From JAJCYK01 sp965212195 (GTDB lineage: Bacteria; Bacteroidota; Bacteroidia; Cytophagales; Cyclobacteriaceae): 64,000 nucleotides of DNA. Both the position numbers and the translations under genes were made by a program. The number at the start of each line of letters is the position of its first letter. Positions within the stretch are counted from its first letter, which is position 1. The notes under the pieces are model-generated. The model was given only the letters and a program-made list of their open reading frames with translations. It had not been told where the DNA came from and ran no database searches. The stretch lies in contig CBDBUW010000021.1 of assembly GCA_965212195.1 (NCBI GenBank), forward strand, positions 221,912-285,911, given 5' to 3'. Positions 34,048 through 43,001 of this stretch are shown here, piece after piece.

Positions 34048-34464
34048 TTACTCCTCTTCGTCACTTGCCCCTTTGACCAAATGCGGAGCATGCTCCAACA
34101 GGAGGTGATACCAGCGTACCACTTTCTTAATATCCGAGGGATATACCTTATCCTGGTCATAGTCCGGAAGTACAGATTTAAAAAAGGACATCAACTCAGC
34201 ATTGGTGGCATCTTTCTCAAGATCGGTATCGACACCAAATTCCTGGTAAATAGTCCTGAAAATATTCTTTAGAGGCTCTGAACCTTCGGCCGTATTGGTA
34301 TAGATGGAAATCTCGTCCAAAACAGAGATCCGCTGACTGGCGTTCACCACCAGTTTGCTTTTTTTAGCATCAAGCGTTTCCACGATTACACTCACCCTAG
34401 TAGGTTTTAAAATCCGGTACAGTCCGGGTTTCCCGGCAATTGCCGCCAAATCCTTAAATTCCAT
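34048..34464 (-). CDS. DUF5606 family protein
   Basis: The 138-aa protein opens MEFKDLAAIAGKPGLYRILK, the signature of this Bacteroidetes-specific family, and ends with an acidic tail (KGASDEEE). No catalytic motif is seen; the N-terminal part may fold as a small SH3-like or PRC-like barrel. It overlaps the engB gene by 11 nt, so the two are co-translated and may both relate to ribosome assembly, but that is only suggested by position. Confidence 0.9.
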   Translation of the reverse strand: MEFKDLAAIAGKPGLYRILKPTRVSVIVETLDAKKSKLVVNASQRISVLDEISIYTNTAEGSEPLKNIFRTIYQEFGVDTDLEKDATNAELMSFFKSVLPDYDQDKVYPSDIKKVVRWYHLLLEHAPHLVKGASDEEE

Positions 34465-35059
34465 AGAAATTTTTTGATGTGCTTTGAATAAATTTTGAAA
34501 TTTCTTCCTTTCCCCTCTTTTGGATAGCTGAAGTTAGAAAAATCTCCGGCAATTCCTCCCAGTCTTCCAGGAGTCGCTTCTCCACGGCAGCGCGATTGGT
34601 GAGAATTTTATTGCGGGAGACCTTATCAGCCTTGGTAAGGACTATGGCCAATGGGATCTGATTCTCTCCTAACCACTTGATAAAATCTATATCAATGGTC
34701 TGCGGTGTATGACGTGCATCGATCAACACGAATATCAGTACCAGATTGGGACGGTATCTTAAATAGTCCCGGATCATTTTTTGCCATTGCGCCTTTTGAC
34801 TTTTACTGACCTGTGCCCATCCATAGCCAGGCAGGTCTACCAGATACCATTTGTCATTCACCAAAAAATGATTGATTAATTGCGTTTTCCCAGGTTTTCC
34901 GGAGGTTTTGGCTAGATTTTTATGATTAGTGAGCATGTTGATCAGGGAAGATTTACCCACGTTAGATCTGCCGATAAAGGCATATTCCGGTTTGTCCGCG
35001 GGCGGGCATTTTCTATAGTCGGTATTGCTGACAATGAACCTTGCTGAGTTGAATGCCAT
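34454..35059 (-). CDS. engB: Ribosome biogenesis GTP-binding protein EngB/YihA
   Basis: The 201-aa protein (ATG at 35059; the frame extends to 35122 without family sequence) has the P-loop FIGRSNVGKSSLINML, the G3 motif VDLPGYGWAQ, and the G4 motif LTKADK, in the usual order and length. It is a cytoplasmic GTPase required for 50S subunit assembly. Confidence 0.96.
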   Translation of the reverse strand: MAFNSARFIVSNTDYRKCPPADKPEYAFIGRSNVGKSSLINMLTNHKNLAKTSGKPGKTQLINHFLVNDKWYLVDLPGYGWAQVSKSQKAQWQKMIRDYLRYRPNLVLIFVLIDARHTPQTIDIDFIKWLGENQIPLAIVLTKADKVSRNKILTNRAAVEKRLLEDWEELPEIFLTSAIQKRGKEEISKFIQSTSKNFYGI

Positions 35060-35215
35060 TCTTCTTAAAATCTGATCTATTGGTCTCAAAACAATCAAAA
35101 AATTTCGGCAAATAAAATGCAATCTACACTAAATGTAAGGTTCTGGTTAAAATACAATTTACAAATCCCAGTTAAATACTGTATTATGCGAAAAAGTGTG
35201 CCGAAGCTGGCCGGC

Positions 35216-35246
35216 TTTGAAATGATTTAAAACTAGATTATATTGG
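35216..35246 (+). promoter_or_regulatory. Promoter of the PorE-like gene
   Basis: A -33 TTTG (35216-35219), a 19-nt spacer and a -7 TATATTGG (35239-35246, one mismatch to TAnnTTTG) fit the Bacteroidetes housekeeping promoter. Predicted transcription start is near 35253, about 38 nt before the ATG. Confidence 0.5.
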
Positions 35247-35290
35247 CATATTCGCATTTTTAAAGCTGTCAGCATCAAAGTAGTGTCAGC

Positions 35291-37327
35291 ATGTTAAACA
35301 GGTTACGTTTATTGGTATTTAGTACAATTTGGCTTCTGAGTTCTTGGGGAAGCATTTTTGCGCAGGACGAGGCGCAAACGGCGGAGGATTATGTTGAAAT
35401 TGGAGATGAGATCTATTTCAACCAGAGGGCCTTTGAAGAAGCCAAAAATTACTATGTTCAGGCCGCTGAGTTGGACCCAGCCAACATAAAGGCTCATTAC
35501 ATGGCCGGAAAGGTGCATATTGAGACCACCAATAAGGAGCGAGCTACCCCATATTTTCTTAGAGTGTACGAGTTGGATCCCAATTACCGATTTGACATCT
35601 TGTATTTGATCGGCCAGGGCTACCAATTGGGCCTTCAGTTCCCTGAAGCCATATCTTATTATACGTTATACCGTGACAAGGCGGCCAACGACACCGAGTA
35701 TGTGGGGGTGGATCGGGTTCCCTTGGAAATGGTGGATCGCAGGATCTATGAATGTCAGAACGGCACGGAATTTACAGCTTACCCAGAAGGGTACTCCATC
35801 GTCAATATCGGAAATAGGATCAATTCTGAATGGCATGATTTTGCACCGGTGGTGAACGAAGATGAAACCATGCTGATCTTCACAACTCGCAGAAAAGACG
35901 GCAACTTAAATCAGGATGTACATACCGACAATTTTGCATTTGAGGATATCTTTGTTTCTACCAGAATAGATTCCATCTGGGGTGTGGCCAGCAATATCGG
36001 AGAGGTGATCAACACTCCCTTTCACGATAGTAATATCGCCCTGTCGGCCGATGGCCGTGAACTATATCTCTATAAGGATATTGAAGATGGCACCAGCGAT
36101 ATCTATATCTCCGAGTTGAAATCGGATAGTGTGTGGTCCGCACCAAGATCCTTGGGGGAAAACGTCAATTCAGAGTTCAGTGAAAAGTCCTTATCTATTT
36201 CACCGGATGGCAGCACGATTTTCTTTTCCAGTGATCGTCCTGGCGGACAAGGGGAACTGGATATCTATTACAGTGTTCGCGATCAAGGCGGGGATTGGGG
36301 CCCCGCGGCAAATTTAGGCAGCAACATCAATACGGAGTTTGATGAAGATAGTCCTTTCATTGATTATGACAACAAGACCTTGTATTTCAGTAGTCGTGGA
36401 GGTAAAGGGATGGGGGGATACGATATCTTCAAAGCCGAATACGACAGTGCATCGAACTCTTGGACCGACCTCGTAAACCTTGGTTATCCCATCAATACCC
36501 CCGATGATGATATTTATTTCGTAGGCACCAAAGAAGGTAAAAAAGGATATTTTGCATCTGTACGTGATGACGGAATGGGATACACGGATATTTATGTGGT
36601 AACTGTGCCCTATACCGATATCGATACCAAAGAGCGTCTGGGGCCGCGCAATTACCTAGCTAAAGGTGGTCAAGACAGTACTCAAAATGATGTTAGTCAA
36701 GCTGTTAACCTCATGGTTTCAGTTAATGATTATGATGATGGCACCCCCCTGGATGCTATAGTACGACTTAGGAGAGTAGATGACAACGTAGTATTCAATG
36801 TAACCAGCGACCAGCCCGGTAAGTACCAGGTGAGAGTCAGCCACCCGCAAGAGGCGGTTTATATGCTGTCTATGGAAAAGGATGGCTATCTTTTTAAGAA
36901 CATCAGCATCACCTTGCCGGCGGCTACTAATGAGTCGCAAAACATAGTGCGTACCTTCGAACTGAGTAAGCTCAAGGTTGGCTTGGGCTCCATCTTACGC
37001 AATATATATTTTGATTTCGACCGCTTTACACTCAAGTCCGAATCATTCGAAGAATTGAACAAACTGGAAGGCCTGCTGGCTGGTAATCCAAACATGCGTA
37101 TTGAGATAGCCGGTCATACCGATTTCGTGGGATCAGACAATTACAACAACACACTTTCGGTAAAAAGAGCGAATGCCGTTATTAACTTTCTCATCAACAA
37201 AGGTATTGACCCTCGAAGATTAGAACCTAAAGGATATGGCAAATCCCGTCCCATTGCCAGTAATGACGATGAGGAAGATGGCCGTGAATTAAATAGAAGG
37301 GTAGAATTTATCATATTACAGCAATAA
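35291..37327 (+). CDS. PorE-like TPR / beta-propeller / OmpA protein
   Basis: The 678-aa exported protein (signal ending SIFAQ) has four parts: TPR units (about 30-135), a PD40/WD40-like beta-propeller (about 175-460, with repeated SPDGSTIFFSSDRPGGQGEL-type blades), a carboxypeptidase-regulatory-like domain (about 480-570), and an OmpA peptidoglycan-binding domain (about 575-678; IAGHTDFVGSDNYNNTLSVK and GRELNRRVEF). This four-domain order is that of PorE of the type IX secretion system, which links the machine to peptidoglycan. Bacteroidetes have other OmpA proteins of this plan, so the call rests partly on porT lying two genes downstream. No lipobox Cys is present. Confidence 0.75.
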   Translation: MLNRLRLLVFSTIWLLSSWGSIFAQDEAQTAEDYVEIGDEIYFNQRAFEEAKNYYVQAAELDPANIKAHYMAGKVHIETTNKERATPYFLRVYELDPNYRFDILYLIGQGYQLGLQFPEAISYYTLYRDKAANDTEYVGVDRVPLEMVDRRIYECQNGTEFTAYPEGYSIVNIGNRINSEWHDFAPVVNEDETMLIFTTRRKDGNLNQDVHTDNFAFEDIFVSTRIDSIWGVASNIGEVINTPFHDSNIALSADGRELYLYKDIEDGTSDIYISELKSDSVWSAPRSLGENVNSEFSEKSLSISPDGSTIFFSSDRPGGQGELDIYYSVRDQGGDWGPAANLGSNINTEFDEDSPFIDYDNKTLYFSSRGGKGMGGYDIFKAEYDSASNSWTDLVNLGYPINTPDDDIYFVGTKEGKKGYFASVRDDGMGYTDIYVVTVPYTDIDTKERLGPRNYLAKGGQDSTQNDVSQAVNLMVSVNDYDDGTPLDAIVRLRRVDDNVVFNVTSDQPGKYQVRVSHPQEAVYMLSMEKDGYLFKNISITLPAATNESQNIVRTFELSKLKVGLGSILRNIYFDFDRFTLKSESFEELNKLEGLLAGNPNMRIEIAGHTDFVGSDNYNNTLSVKRANAVINFLINKGIDPRRLEPKGYGKSRPIASNDDEEDGRELNRRVEFIILQQ

Positions 37328-37391
37328 TTTGCCAGGCATTTATTAAAGAATTCTCACCAAACAAGACGCATACAATGTATTTTTGCGGGCT

Positions 37392-38114
37392 ATGGCGGTA
37401 GTACCTTATAAGGATCAGACTTCCCCTAAAAAAGAACAGGTGGCACAGATGTTTGATAACATTAGTGCGCGCTATGACTTCCTGAATCATTTTTTGAGCC
37501 TGGGGATCGATGTTTCTTGGAGGAAAAAGGCTATAAAATTGCTAAAACCTCAAGCCCCTAAAAATATTTTGGATATCGCCACAGGCACTGGTGATTTTGC
37601 GATTCAAGCCTTGAAATTGGAACCCGAAATGGTGACGGGGGTTGATATATCGGAAGGCATGTTGCAAATAGGCAGGAAGAAGATTGATCAAAAAGGGTTA
37701 CAGCAAAAGATTGAATTAAAGTACGGGGACTCGGAAAACCTTGAATTTGAGGATAATAAATTCGATGCCGTTATCGTTTCCTTTGGGGTACGCAACTTCG
37801 AAAACCTTCAAAAAGGATTGTCGGAGATGTACCGGGTGCTAAAACCGGGAGGAAATGCAGTGATAGTGGAATTCTCAAAACCACAGCGATTTCCTTTCAA
37901 GCAGCTGTACGGTTTTTATTTTAAATGGATCTTGCCCACTCTTGGACGGATAATTTCCAGAGACAATGCCGCTTACAGCTATTTACCGGAATCTGTGGGG
38001 AAGTTTCCCTACGGTGAAGCTTTTGTTAAGGAGCTTCAAGAGGTTGGGTTTAAAAACAACATATGCAAACCGCTCACTTTTGGAATAAGTTCCATTTACA
38101 TGGGAAGAAAATAG
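37392..38114 (+). CDS. ubiE: Demethylmenaquinone methyltransferase
   Basis: The 240-aa protein (ATG at 37392 preferred over a TTG at 37383) has the UbiE/MenG signature: VAQMFDNISARYDFLNHFLS, ILDIATGTGDFAIQALK (SAM site) and VSFGVRNFENLQKGLSEMYR. It methylates demethylmenaquinone in the last step of menaquinone synthesis. Its 3' end overlaps porT by 52 nt, an unusually long overlap that implies coupled translation. Confidence 0.95.
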   Translation: MAVVPYKDQTSPKKEQVAQMFDNISARYDFLNHFLSLGIDVSWRKKAIKLLKPQAPKNILDIATGTGDFAIQALKLEPEMVTGVDISEGMLQIGRKKIDQKGLQQKIELKYGDSENLEFEDNKFDAVIVSFGVRNFENLQKGLSEMYRVLKPGGNAVIVEFSKPQRFPFKQLYGFYFKWILPTLGRIISRDNAAYSYLPESVGKFPYGEAFVKELQEVGFKNNICKPLTFGISSIYMGRK

Positions 38115-38803
38115 TCTTAGGACTGTTTTTATTGACTCTGTGTCAGCAGGCTTTCGGCCAGCGGGATCGCAGCATAAACCTTCCCAATTATGATAACCGG
38201 TGGTTGCACTATGGTTTTTATATAGGTGTTGAGGGATTCCAGTATAAGCTAAAGTATTCCGATCTGTTCATAATGCCGGAAATGGACTCTGTGGTTTCTA
38301 TAAACCCCGCTTCTACCGTTGGTCCCGTAAATATCGGCTTTGTGGTAAATTTTCGCCTGGCAGAATTCCTGAATCTGCGCCTGGTGCCGAAATTTGGTAT
38401 TAACGAACGCAAGGTGGTTTACAACTACCTGAATCGTTCCGAAACTCAGGTAATTGAAACCGTAGAAATGGAATTCCCCTTATTGTTGAAGTACAAATCG
38501 GTCCGAAGGGGTAATTACCGCATGTACTTGGTGGGAGGTATCAACCCTTCTATACGAGTGGGAGGAAAGAAAGACTTAAATTCGGAAGGGGACCGACTGT
38601 CCATTAAAGATTCGGATCTTTCCATTGAGTTGGGCTTTGGTTTGGATGTCTATTATCCGTTCTTTAAATTTTCACCTGAAATTCGCTTTTCCAGAGGTAT
38701 CGTAAACAACCTGTCCTCAGAAACTAATTTTTATACCAAGGGTATTGAAAGGCTAACTTCCAATTCCGTGAGCCTTTACTTGTATTTTGAAGGTGGCAAG
38801 TAA
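38063..38803 (+). CDS. porT: PorT-family protein of the type IX secretion system
   Basis: The 246-aa protein has a signal peptide (IVLGLFLLTLCQQAFGQ) and an eight-strand-like outer-membrane barrel, with the typical PorT segments LHYGFYIGVEGFQYKLKYSD, GFVVNFRLAEFLNLRLVPKF and a C-terminal strand ending VSLYLYFEGGK. PorT is needed for type IX secretion and gliding in relatives. ubiE directly upstream is a frequent neighbour of porT in Bacteroidetes. The start overlaps ubiE by 52 nt; no later ATG would keep the signal peptide. Confidence 0.85.
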   Translation: MQTAHFWNKFHLHGKKIVLGLFLLTLCQQAFGQRDRSINLPNYDNRWLHYGFYIGVEGFQYKLKYSDLFIMPEMDSVVSINPASTVGPVNIGFVVNFRLAEFLNLRLVPKFGINERKVVYNYLNRSETQVIETVEMEFPLLLKYKSVRRGNYRMYLVGGINPSIRVGGKKDLNSEGDRLSIKDSDLSIELGFGLDVYYPFFKFSPEIRFSRGIVNNLSSETNFYTKGIERLTSNSVSLYLYFEGGK

Positions 38804-38806
38804 GAC

Positions 38807-39451
38807 CTATTTGTCTTTGGCCAAGATCTCATTCAAGGTGTCGACATCTATATCATGGTCACCTTCAAATTCTACTACTTCCGGATGGATCCCCAGCTGT
38901 TGGGAGATCTTGAGGTGACCTGCTAACCGGCCTTTTGTAATAAAGGGATCATTTGTTCCGTACACCAGGTAAATGGACTTATCTTGGAAGCGACTTCCAT
39001 CCCTTTCAAAATTTAAATCTTCCGGAAAGGTCCCGGCCCATATAAAAAGACGCCGGTATTGGACCTCACCTTGGGCTATCCATCGGGAAATGGTGGCCGA
39101 ACCTTGTGAAAAACCCAGTAAATTAACCACCAGGTCTTGACGATTTCCTACCTCCTTCCGGTATACCGCATCCAGGTAGTTAATATAATTGTCAATGTCT
39201 CTCAGCCGGTCCTCTTTGGTCATCCAAGTGGCCCCGACCCTACCGTTGAATCCTTTTAAATAGAAACGATTAAGCCCCTCCGGAGCAATGATGCAATGAC
39301 CCTTTTCTTCTAAGAATTGGAATTTCTTTACAAAGTAAGGAGCAAGCTGTCCGTACCCGTGTAGCACGAACCATAGCTCGGCGCCAGGGCGGTCTAAGCC
39401 GCCGACTTTGCAGTAACGCGCTTGATAATCAAACAGGATACCATTTTCCAT
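38807..39451 (-). CDS. Alpha/beta hydrolase (esterase/phospholipase-like)
   Basis: The 214-aa protein has the order of the alpha/beta hydrolase fold: LWFVLHGYGQLA (oxyanion region), LLGFSQGSATISRW with the nucleophile Ser, LVYGTNDPFI with the acid Asp and FEGDHDID with the His. The pattern is nearest the carboxylesterase/phospholipase family. No signal peptide, so it is cytoplasmic. It converges with porT with only 3 nt between stops. Confidence 0.92.
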   Translation of the reverse strand: MENGILFDYQARYCKVGGLDRPGAELWFVLHGYGQLAPYFVKKFQFLEEKGHCIIAPEGLNRFYLKGFNGRVGATWMTKEDRLRDIDNYINYLDAVYRKEVGNRQDLVVNLLGFSQGSATISRWIAQGEVQYRRLFIWAGTFPEDLNFERDGSRFQDKSIYLVYGTNDPFITKGRLAGHLKISQQLGIHPEVVEFEGDHDIDVDTLNEILAKDK

Positions 39452-39495
39452 CCTGGAAGATAGATAAATTATGTATAACTAATAGGAAGTGTGAG

Positions 39496-39930
39496 TCAGT
39501 GGTTTTTGGAGGCACGTCTAAAGCTGAGCGCCCCTATTCCACACTCTGCAGCATTGGGGTTAGCCTTGAACTCAAGATAGTATACACCGGTTTTCTGGCA
39601 TTCAAAGCTTAATTCAGGAAGTATGGAATTCTTGGTTTGGTTGGAAGCAATCAACTTTCTTTTAGTGTTGTATACATTGATCACCACGTTGGTGGAAACT
39701 TGACCGTCTTCACACAGGTTTAGGTAGTAGTGGGTATCCTTAGCCAATACCGAGGAGAATTCCTTATTGGACTGTACACGATGGTTCAATTTATAGCTTT
39801 TTACGAAGGTGTTGTTCTGACTGATACGCTCAATGCACATGGCATCATTGGTATCGGAGTTACACTGCGCTTGGGCATCGACAACTGCAAAGATCGTCAA
39901 TACGAATAGGCTTAAAAATGTCTTATACAT
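39496..39930 (-). CDS. Small exported protein of unknown function
   Basis: The 144-aa protein has a signal peptide (TFLSLFVLTIFAVVDAQAQ) and four or five Cys residues in the mature part (for example CNSDTNDAMC and a C-terminal AECGIG). Disulfide bonding in the periplasm is likely. Beta-rich segments and an ending YYLEFKANPNAAECGIGALS suggest a small beta-sandwich. I recognise no family. It stands alone between a hydrolase and the SiaB-like gene, with about 45 and 99 nt gaps. Confidence 0.78.
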   Translation of the reverse strand: MYKTFLSLFVLTIFAVVDAQAQCNSDTNDAMCIERISQNNTFVKSYKLNHRVQSNKEFSSVLAKDTHYYLNLCEDGQVSTNVVINVYNTKRKLIASNQTKNSILPELSFECQKTGVYYLEFKANPNAAECGIGALSFRRASKNH

Positions 39931-40029
39931 CGTTATTAGTAGTTATCCCAAAAAATGACGCACCTACAAAAATAAAATTTATGGCTTCTGGAACAAATGG
40001 TATACCGGAAGAGACCTTACAAGTGTGTT

Positions 40030-40581
40030 TTATTTGGGGATTTGCTGAGGAATGATGACTTGCAAAGAAAAATAAGTCAGGTCCTTGTTTATTTTCCTGA
40101 AATCGTACTCCAGTTTCCCCCCTGATTTACGGGCCATATCCACCAGACCTAATCCCGCCCCGCCTTTATCGGAGATATCATTATTTCGCATGATCTCTTT
40201 GTATAATTGCTTAAGCCCTTCCCGATCCAGTTGGTTGATTCGTTCGATTTTCCCGGTGAGGTCTTTAACCTGAACGCTGGGTACTGCATTTCCAGAGGCT
40301 ATCACATATTGTTCGTTTTCCCGGCCGATCATAAAAATAGGCAAACCGTTTTTCAGATCCACACTATCAAGATTTTCTCCGTGCTTTACAATATTCTGTA
40401 GGCACTCCACGATTACATTGAAAACCTTTCTTTTTACCGTGGGGTCTTCCCGAAGAGAATCAATATTTCTTTCAGCTAGTAACAGGACAGATTTGGTGAC
40501 CTGCTGATCGAACTTCCCCTCGTAGACCAGAATAATGTTGGAAGGATCCATTCTTTGATGCAGATCGTACTTAAATTTCAT
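40030..40581 (-). CDS. SiaB-like GHKL kinase (DUF6272)
   Basis: The 183-aa protein shows a GHKL ATPase pattern: FNVIVECLQNIVKHGE (N-box-like, about 53-68) and DKGGAGLGLVDMARKSGGKL (G-box, about 138-157). The match is to the SiaB family of partner-switch kinases, which phosphorylate a SiaC-type antagonist in opposition to the SiaA phosphatase and so set c-di-GMP output. Neither siaA nor siaC is adjacent, so the partners are elsewhere or differ. It is followed 10 nt upstream in order by cdd on the same strand. Confidence 0.8.
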   Translation of the reverse strand: MKFKYDLHQRMDPSNIILVYEGKFDQQVTKSVLLLAERNIDSLREDPTVKRKVFNVIVECLQNIVKHGENLDSVDLKNGLPIFMIGRENEQYVIASGNAVPSVQVKDLTGKIERINQLDREGLKQLYKEIMRNNDISDKGGAGLGLVDMARKSGGKLEYDFRKINKDLTYFSLQVIIPQQIPK

Positions 40582-40590
40582 TTTAATTGG

Positions 40591-41073
40591 TTATTTCATA
40601 CTTTCGCGGGAAAACTTAAAGGGCAATAGCATATCCACCGAGTCGGCCCGGTATATCTTCCCCTTAGTTCCTTCCATAAGTACTTCTATTGGGGAATTCT
40701 GCAAGTTTTGATACTCCATCATGGCTTGACGGCAGGCCCCACAAGGAGTAACTTTCACTTGTACCTGATCGTTTTTTTGCGCGCTGATAGCTATTTTTAG
40801 GAACGAGCTACGGGGATGATTGCTTGATGCTGCAAATAAGGCCACCCGTTCAGCGCATAGTCCGGTAGGATAAGCTGCGTTTTCCTGATTATTACCCACA
40901 ACTATTTGACCATCTTCCAACAATACCGCCGCGCCAACTTTAAACTCAGAATAAGGAGCATAGGCCTGCTCACTTGCTGATCGCGCCCGCCTCATTAGCT
41001 CCATACTTTGCGGGTCCAACTCCGCTTCCTTATATTCCTCCAAGAAGATTTCCTGTGTGAATCTAACGGGCAT
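40591..41073 (-). CDS. cdd: Cytidine deaminase
   Basis: The 160-aa protein (ATG at 41073; the frame runs to 41136) has the zinc site LCAERVALFAA (Cys, with catalytic Glu) and TPCGACRQ (two Cys), plus AYAPYSEFKVGAAVLLEDG at the substrate side. This is the homotetrameric short form. It deaminates cytidine and deoxycytidine in pyrimidine salvage. Nine nucleotides separate it from the SiaB-like gene. Confidence 0.96.
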   Translation of the reverse strand: MPVRFTQEIFLEEYKEAELDPQSMELMRRARSASEQAYAPYSEFKVGAAVLLEDGQIVVGNNQENAAYPTGLCAERVALFAASSNHPRSSFLKIAISAQKNDQVQVKVTPCGACRQAMMEYQNLQNSPIEVLMEGTKGKIYRADSVDMLLPFKFSRESMK

Positions 41074-41220
41074 GTCGATGATTAAACTCACTGTAATATA
41101 GTACAAATTTTCCGTTACTGACAATCTCCGTAGCATTAGCTATGGCGACGTTTGCAAAGGGTGATCATTGATGTGCTTAGGTCGTGATAAAGTCTTATCT
41201 TGGGCCTCAAATCTTCACAG

Positions 41221-42552
41221 ATGACACAAATTTTAGTTCTGGGGGCCGGCCGTTCGGCCACCTCTTTGATAGACTACCTTTTGGCCAACGCTCAGGCCCA
41301 CCAATGGGAGCTGGTAGTGGCTGATAAATCTTTACAGCTAGCGCAGCAGAAAGTGAACGGGCACACTCGAGGTCGGGCGGTAGCCTTTGATTTGAAACAT
41401 GAAAATGAAGTGAGCAGTCTCATTGAACAGGCCACTCTGGTAATCTCTTTGTTGCCCGCTAAACTCCATCATACAGTAGGCAGATTTTGCCTGCAACTTG
41501 GAAAGAGTTTATTAACCGCTTCTTATGTATCACCGCAAATGCAGGAGTTACATAAAGATGTAGCGAGCCGCGGATTGCTATTCTTAAATGAGTGCGGATT
41601 GGACCCTGGCCTGGATCATATGACGGCCATGTCTGCGCTGAATAAAGTGAGAGAATTTCCGGAAGCAAAGATCCAAAGTTTCATTTCGTATACCGGAGGC
41701 TTAATCGCCCCGGAGTCTGACGACAATCCATGGAATTATAAATTTACCTGGAATCCCAGAAACGTAGTGTTGGCCGGCAAAGAAACAGCCCAATTTATCC
41801 GCAATGGAAGATATAAATATATTCCCTACCACCGGCTATTCACGCGATTAGAACAGGTCCGGGTTGAAGGGTATGGAGAGTTTGAAGGTTATGCCAACCG
41901 GGATTCACTGAAGTACCGGCAGCTATATGGTTTGCAACATGTATCAACCATGATTCGTGGAACCCTGCGAAGACCGGGTTTTTGTGAGGCTTGGAACGTA
42001 TTTGTGCAATTGGGCCTTACCGACGATTCCTATAGTTTAAAGGATCTTTCCAAGATGACATACAGAGATTTTATCAATACTTTCTTGTATTTCCATTCTA
42101 ACAAATCGGTTGAAGAAAAGTTGTGTGATTACCTGAATCTACAAGCATCAGGTGACATTATGAACAAGCTTCAATGGCTGGGAATCTTTGAAAATGTTCC
42201 GGTGGCCCTCCAACAGGGTAGCCCCGCAGATATCCTTCAACATATCTTGGAATCCAAATGGCATCTGGGACCTCAGGATAAAGACATGATCGTGATGCAA
42301 CACCAATTGGGCTACCTGCAATCCGGACGGGAGACCACCTTGAGCATGTCTTTGGTTTCCAAAGGTGACGATACCCAGAATACCGCTATGTCCAAGACTG
42401 TCGGGTGGCCGTTGGCTATTGCTGCTAAATTGGTACTCACTGGTAAGATTCAGGATTCCGGCGTAAAGGTTCCGCTAACCGAACAATATTATGTGCCCAT
42501 TTTACAGGAGCTGCAGCAATTAGGCGTGCAGTTTATTGAAAAAGAGTTCTAA
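41221..42552 (+). CDS. Saccharopine dehydrogenase family protein
   Basis: The 443-aa protein (ATG at 41221) starts with a Rossmann motif ILVLGAGRSATSLIDYL and contains LLFLNECGLDPGLDHMTAM, the conserved block of saccharopine dehydrogenase (glutamate-forming) and related reductases, followed by SYTGGLIAPESDDNPWNYKF. It should use NAD(P) to act on an amino acid-derived imine. A full lysine role is uncertain; bacterial members also act in carboxynorspermidine synthesis. It is convergent with rnhA, overlapping by 4 nt. Confidence 0.9.
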   Translation: MTQILVLGAGRSATSLIDYLLANAQAHQWELVVADKSLQLAQQKVNGHTRGRAVAFDLKHENEVSSLIEQATLVISLLPAKLHHTVGRFCLQLGKSLLTASYVSPQMQELHKDVASRGLLFLNECGLDPGLDHMTAMSALNKVREFPEAKIQSFISYTGGLIAPESDDNPWNYKFTWNPRNVVLAGKETAQFIRNGRYKYIPYHRLFTRLEQVRVEGYGEFEGYANRDSLKYRQLYGLQHVSTMIRGTLRRPGFCEAWNVFVQLGLTDDSYSLKDLSKMTYRDFINTFLYFHSNKSVEEKLCDYLNLQASGDIMNKLQWLGIFENVPVALQQGSPADILQHILESKWHLGPQDKDMIVMQHQLGYLQSGRETTLSMSLVSKGDDTQNTAMSKTVGWPLAIAAKLVLTGKIQDSGVKVPLTEQYYVPILQELQQLGVQFIEKEF

Positions 42553-43001
42553 TTGTTGGCCTCAAAGCCATGATCGATCTGAAGATTATTGCCAGCAGCC
42601 GCTTCAACGGCAAGCTGGTCACAACGTTCATTTAGCGGATTCCCATCATGACCTTTCACCCATTTGAAAGACACCTTGTGCCGGCGAAAAACCACCATAA
42701 ATTCTTTCCAAAGGTCGGGATTCTTTTTTCCTTTGAAATTCTTTTTCTCCCAGTTCCATAGCCACCCTTTCTCCACCGCATCAACTACATACTTGGAGTC
42801 CGAGTAGATCGTGACACTATGGCCAGTTCTTTTTATAGCCTGCAGTCCTCTGATTACCGCAAGCAATTCCATTCGGTTATTGGTGGTGAGACGAAAGCCC
42901 TCCGAAAGTTCTTTTCTATGCTGTTTATACAACAACACGGTGCCATAGCCTCCAGGACCCGGATTACCACTACTTGCCCCATCGGTATAAATGGTGATCA
43001 T
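42549..43001 (-). CDS. rnhA: Ribonuclease HI
   Basis: The 150-aa protein has all catalytic residues: Asp7 in IYTDGASSGNPGPGG, Glu45 in NNRMELLAV, Asp68 in IYSDSKYVV and Asp128 in NERCDQLAVEAA, with His118 in the flexible loop. It degrades RNA in RNA-DNA hybrids. Start overlaps the marC-like stop by 4 nt. Confidence 0.97.
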   Translation of the reverse strand: MITIYTDGASSGNPGPGGYGTVLLYKQHRKELSEGFRLTTNNRMELLAVIRGLQAIKRTGHSVTIYSDSKYVVDAVEKGWLWNWEKKNFKGKKNPDLWKEFMVVFRRHKVSFKWVKGHDGNPLNERCDQLAVEAAAGNNLQIDHGFEANN

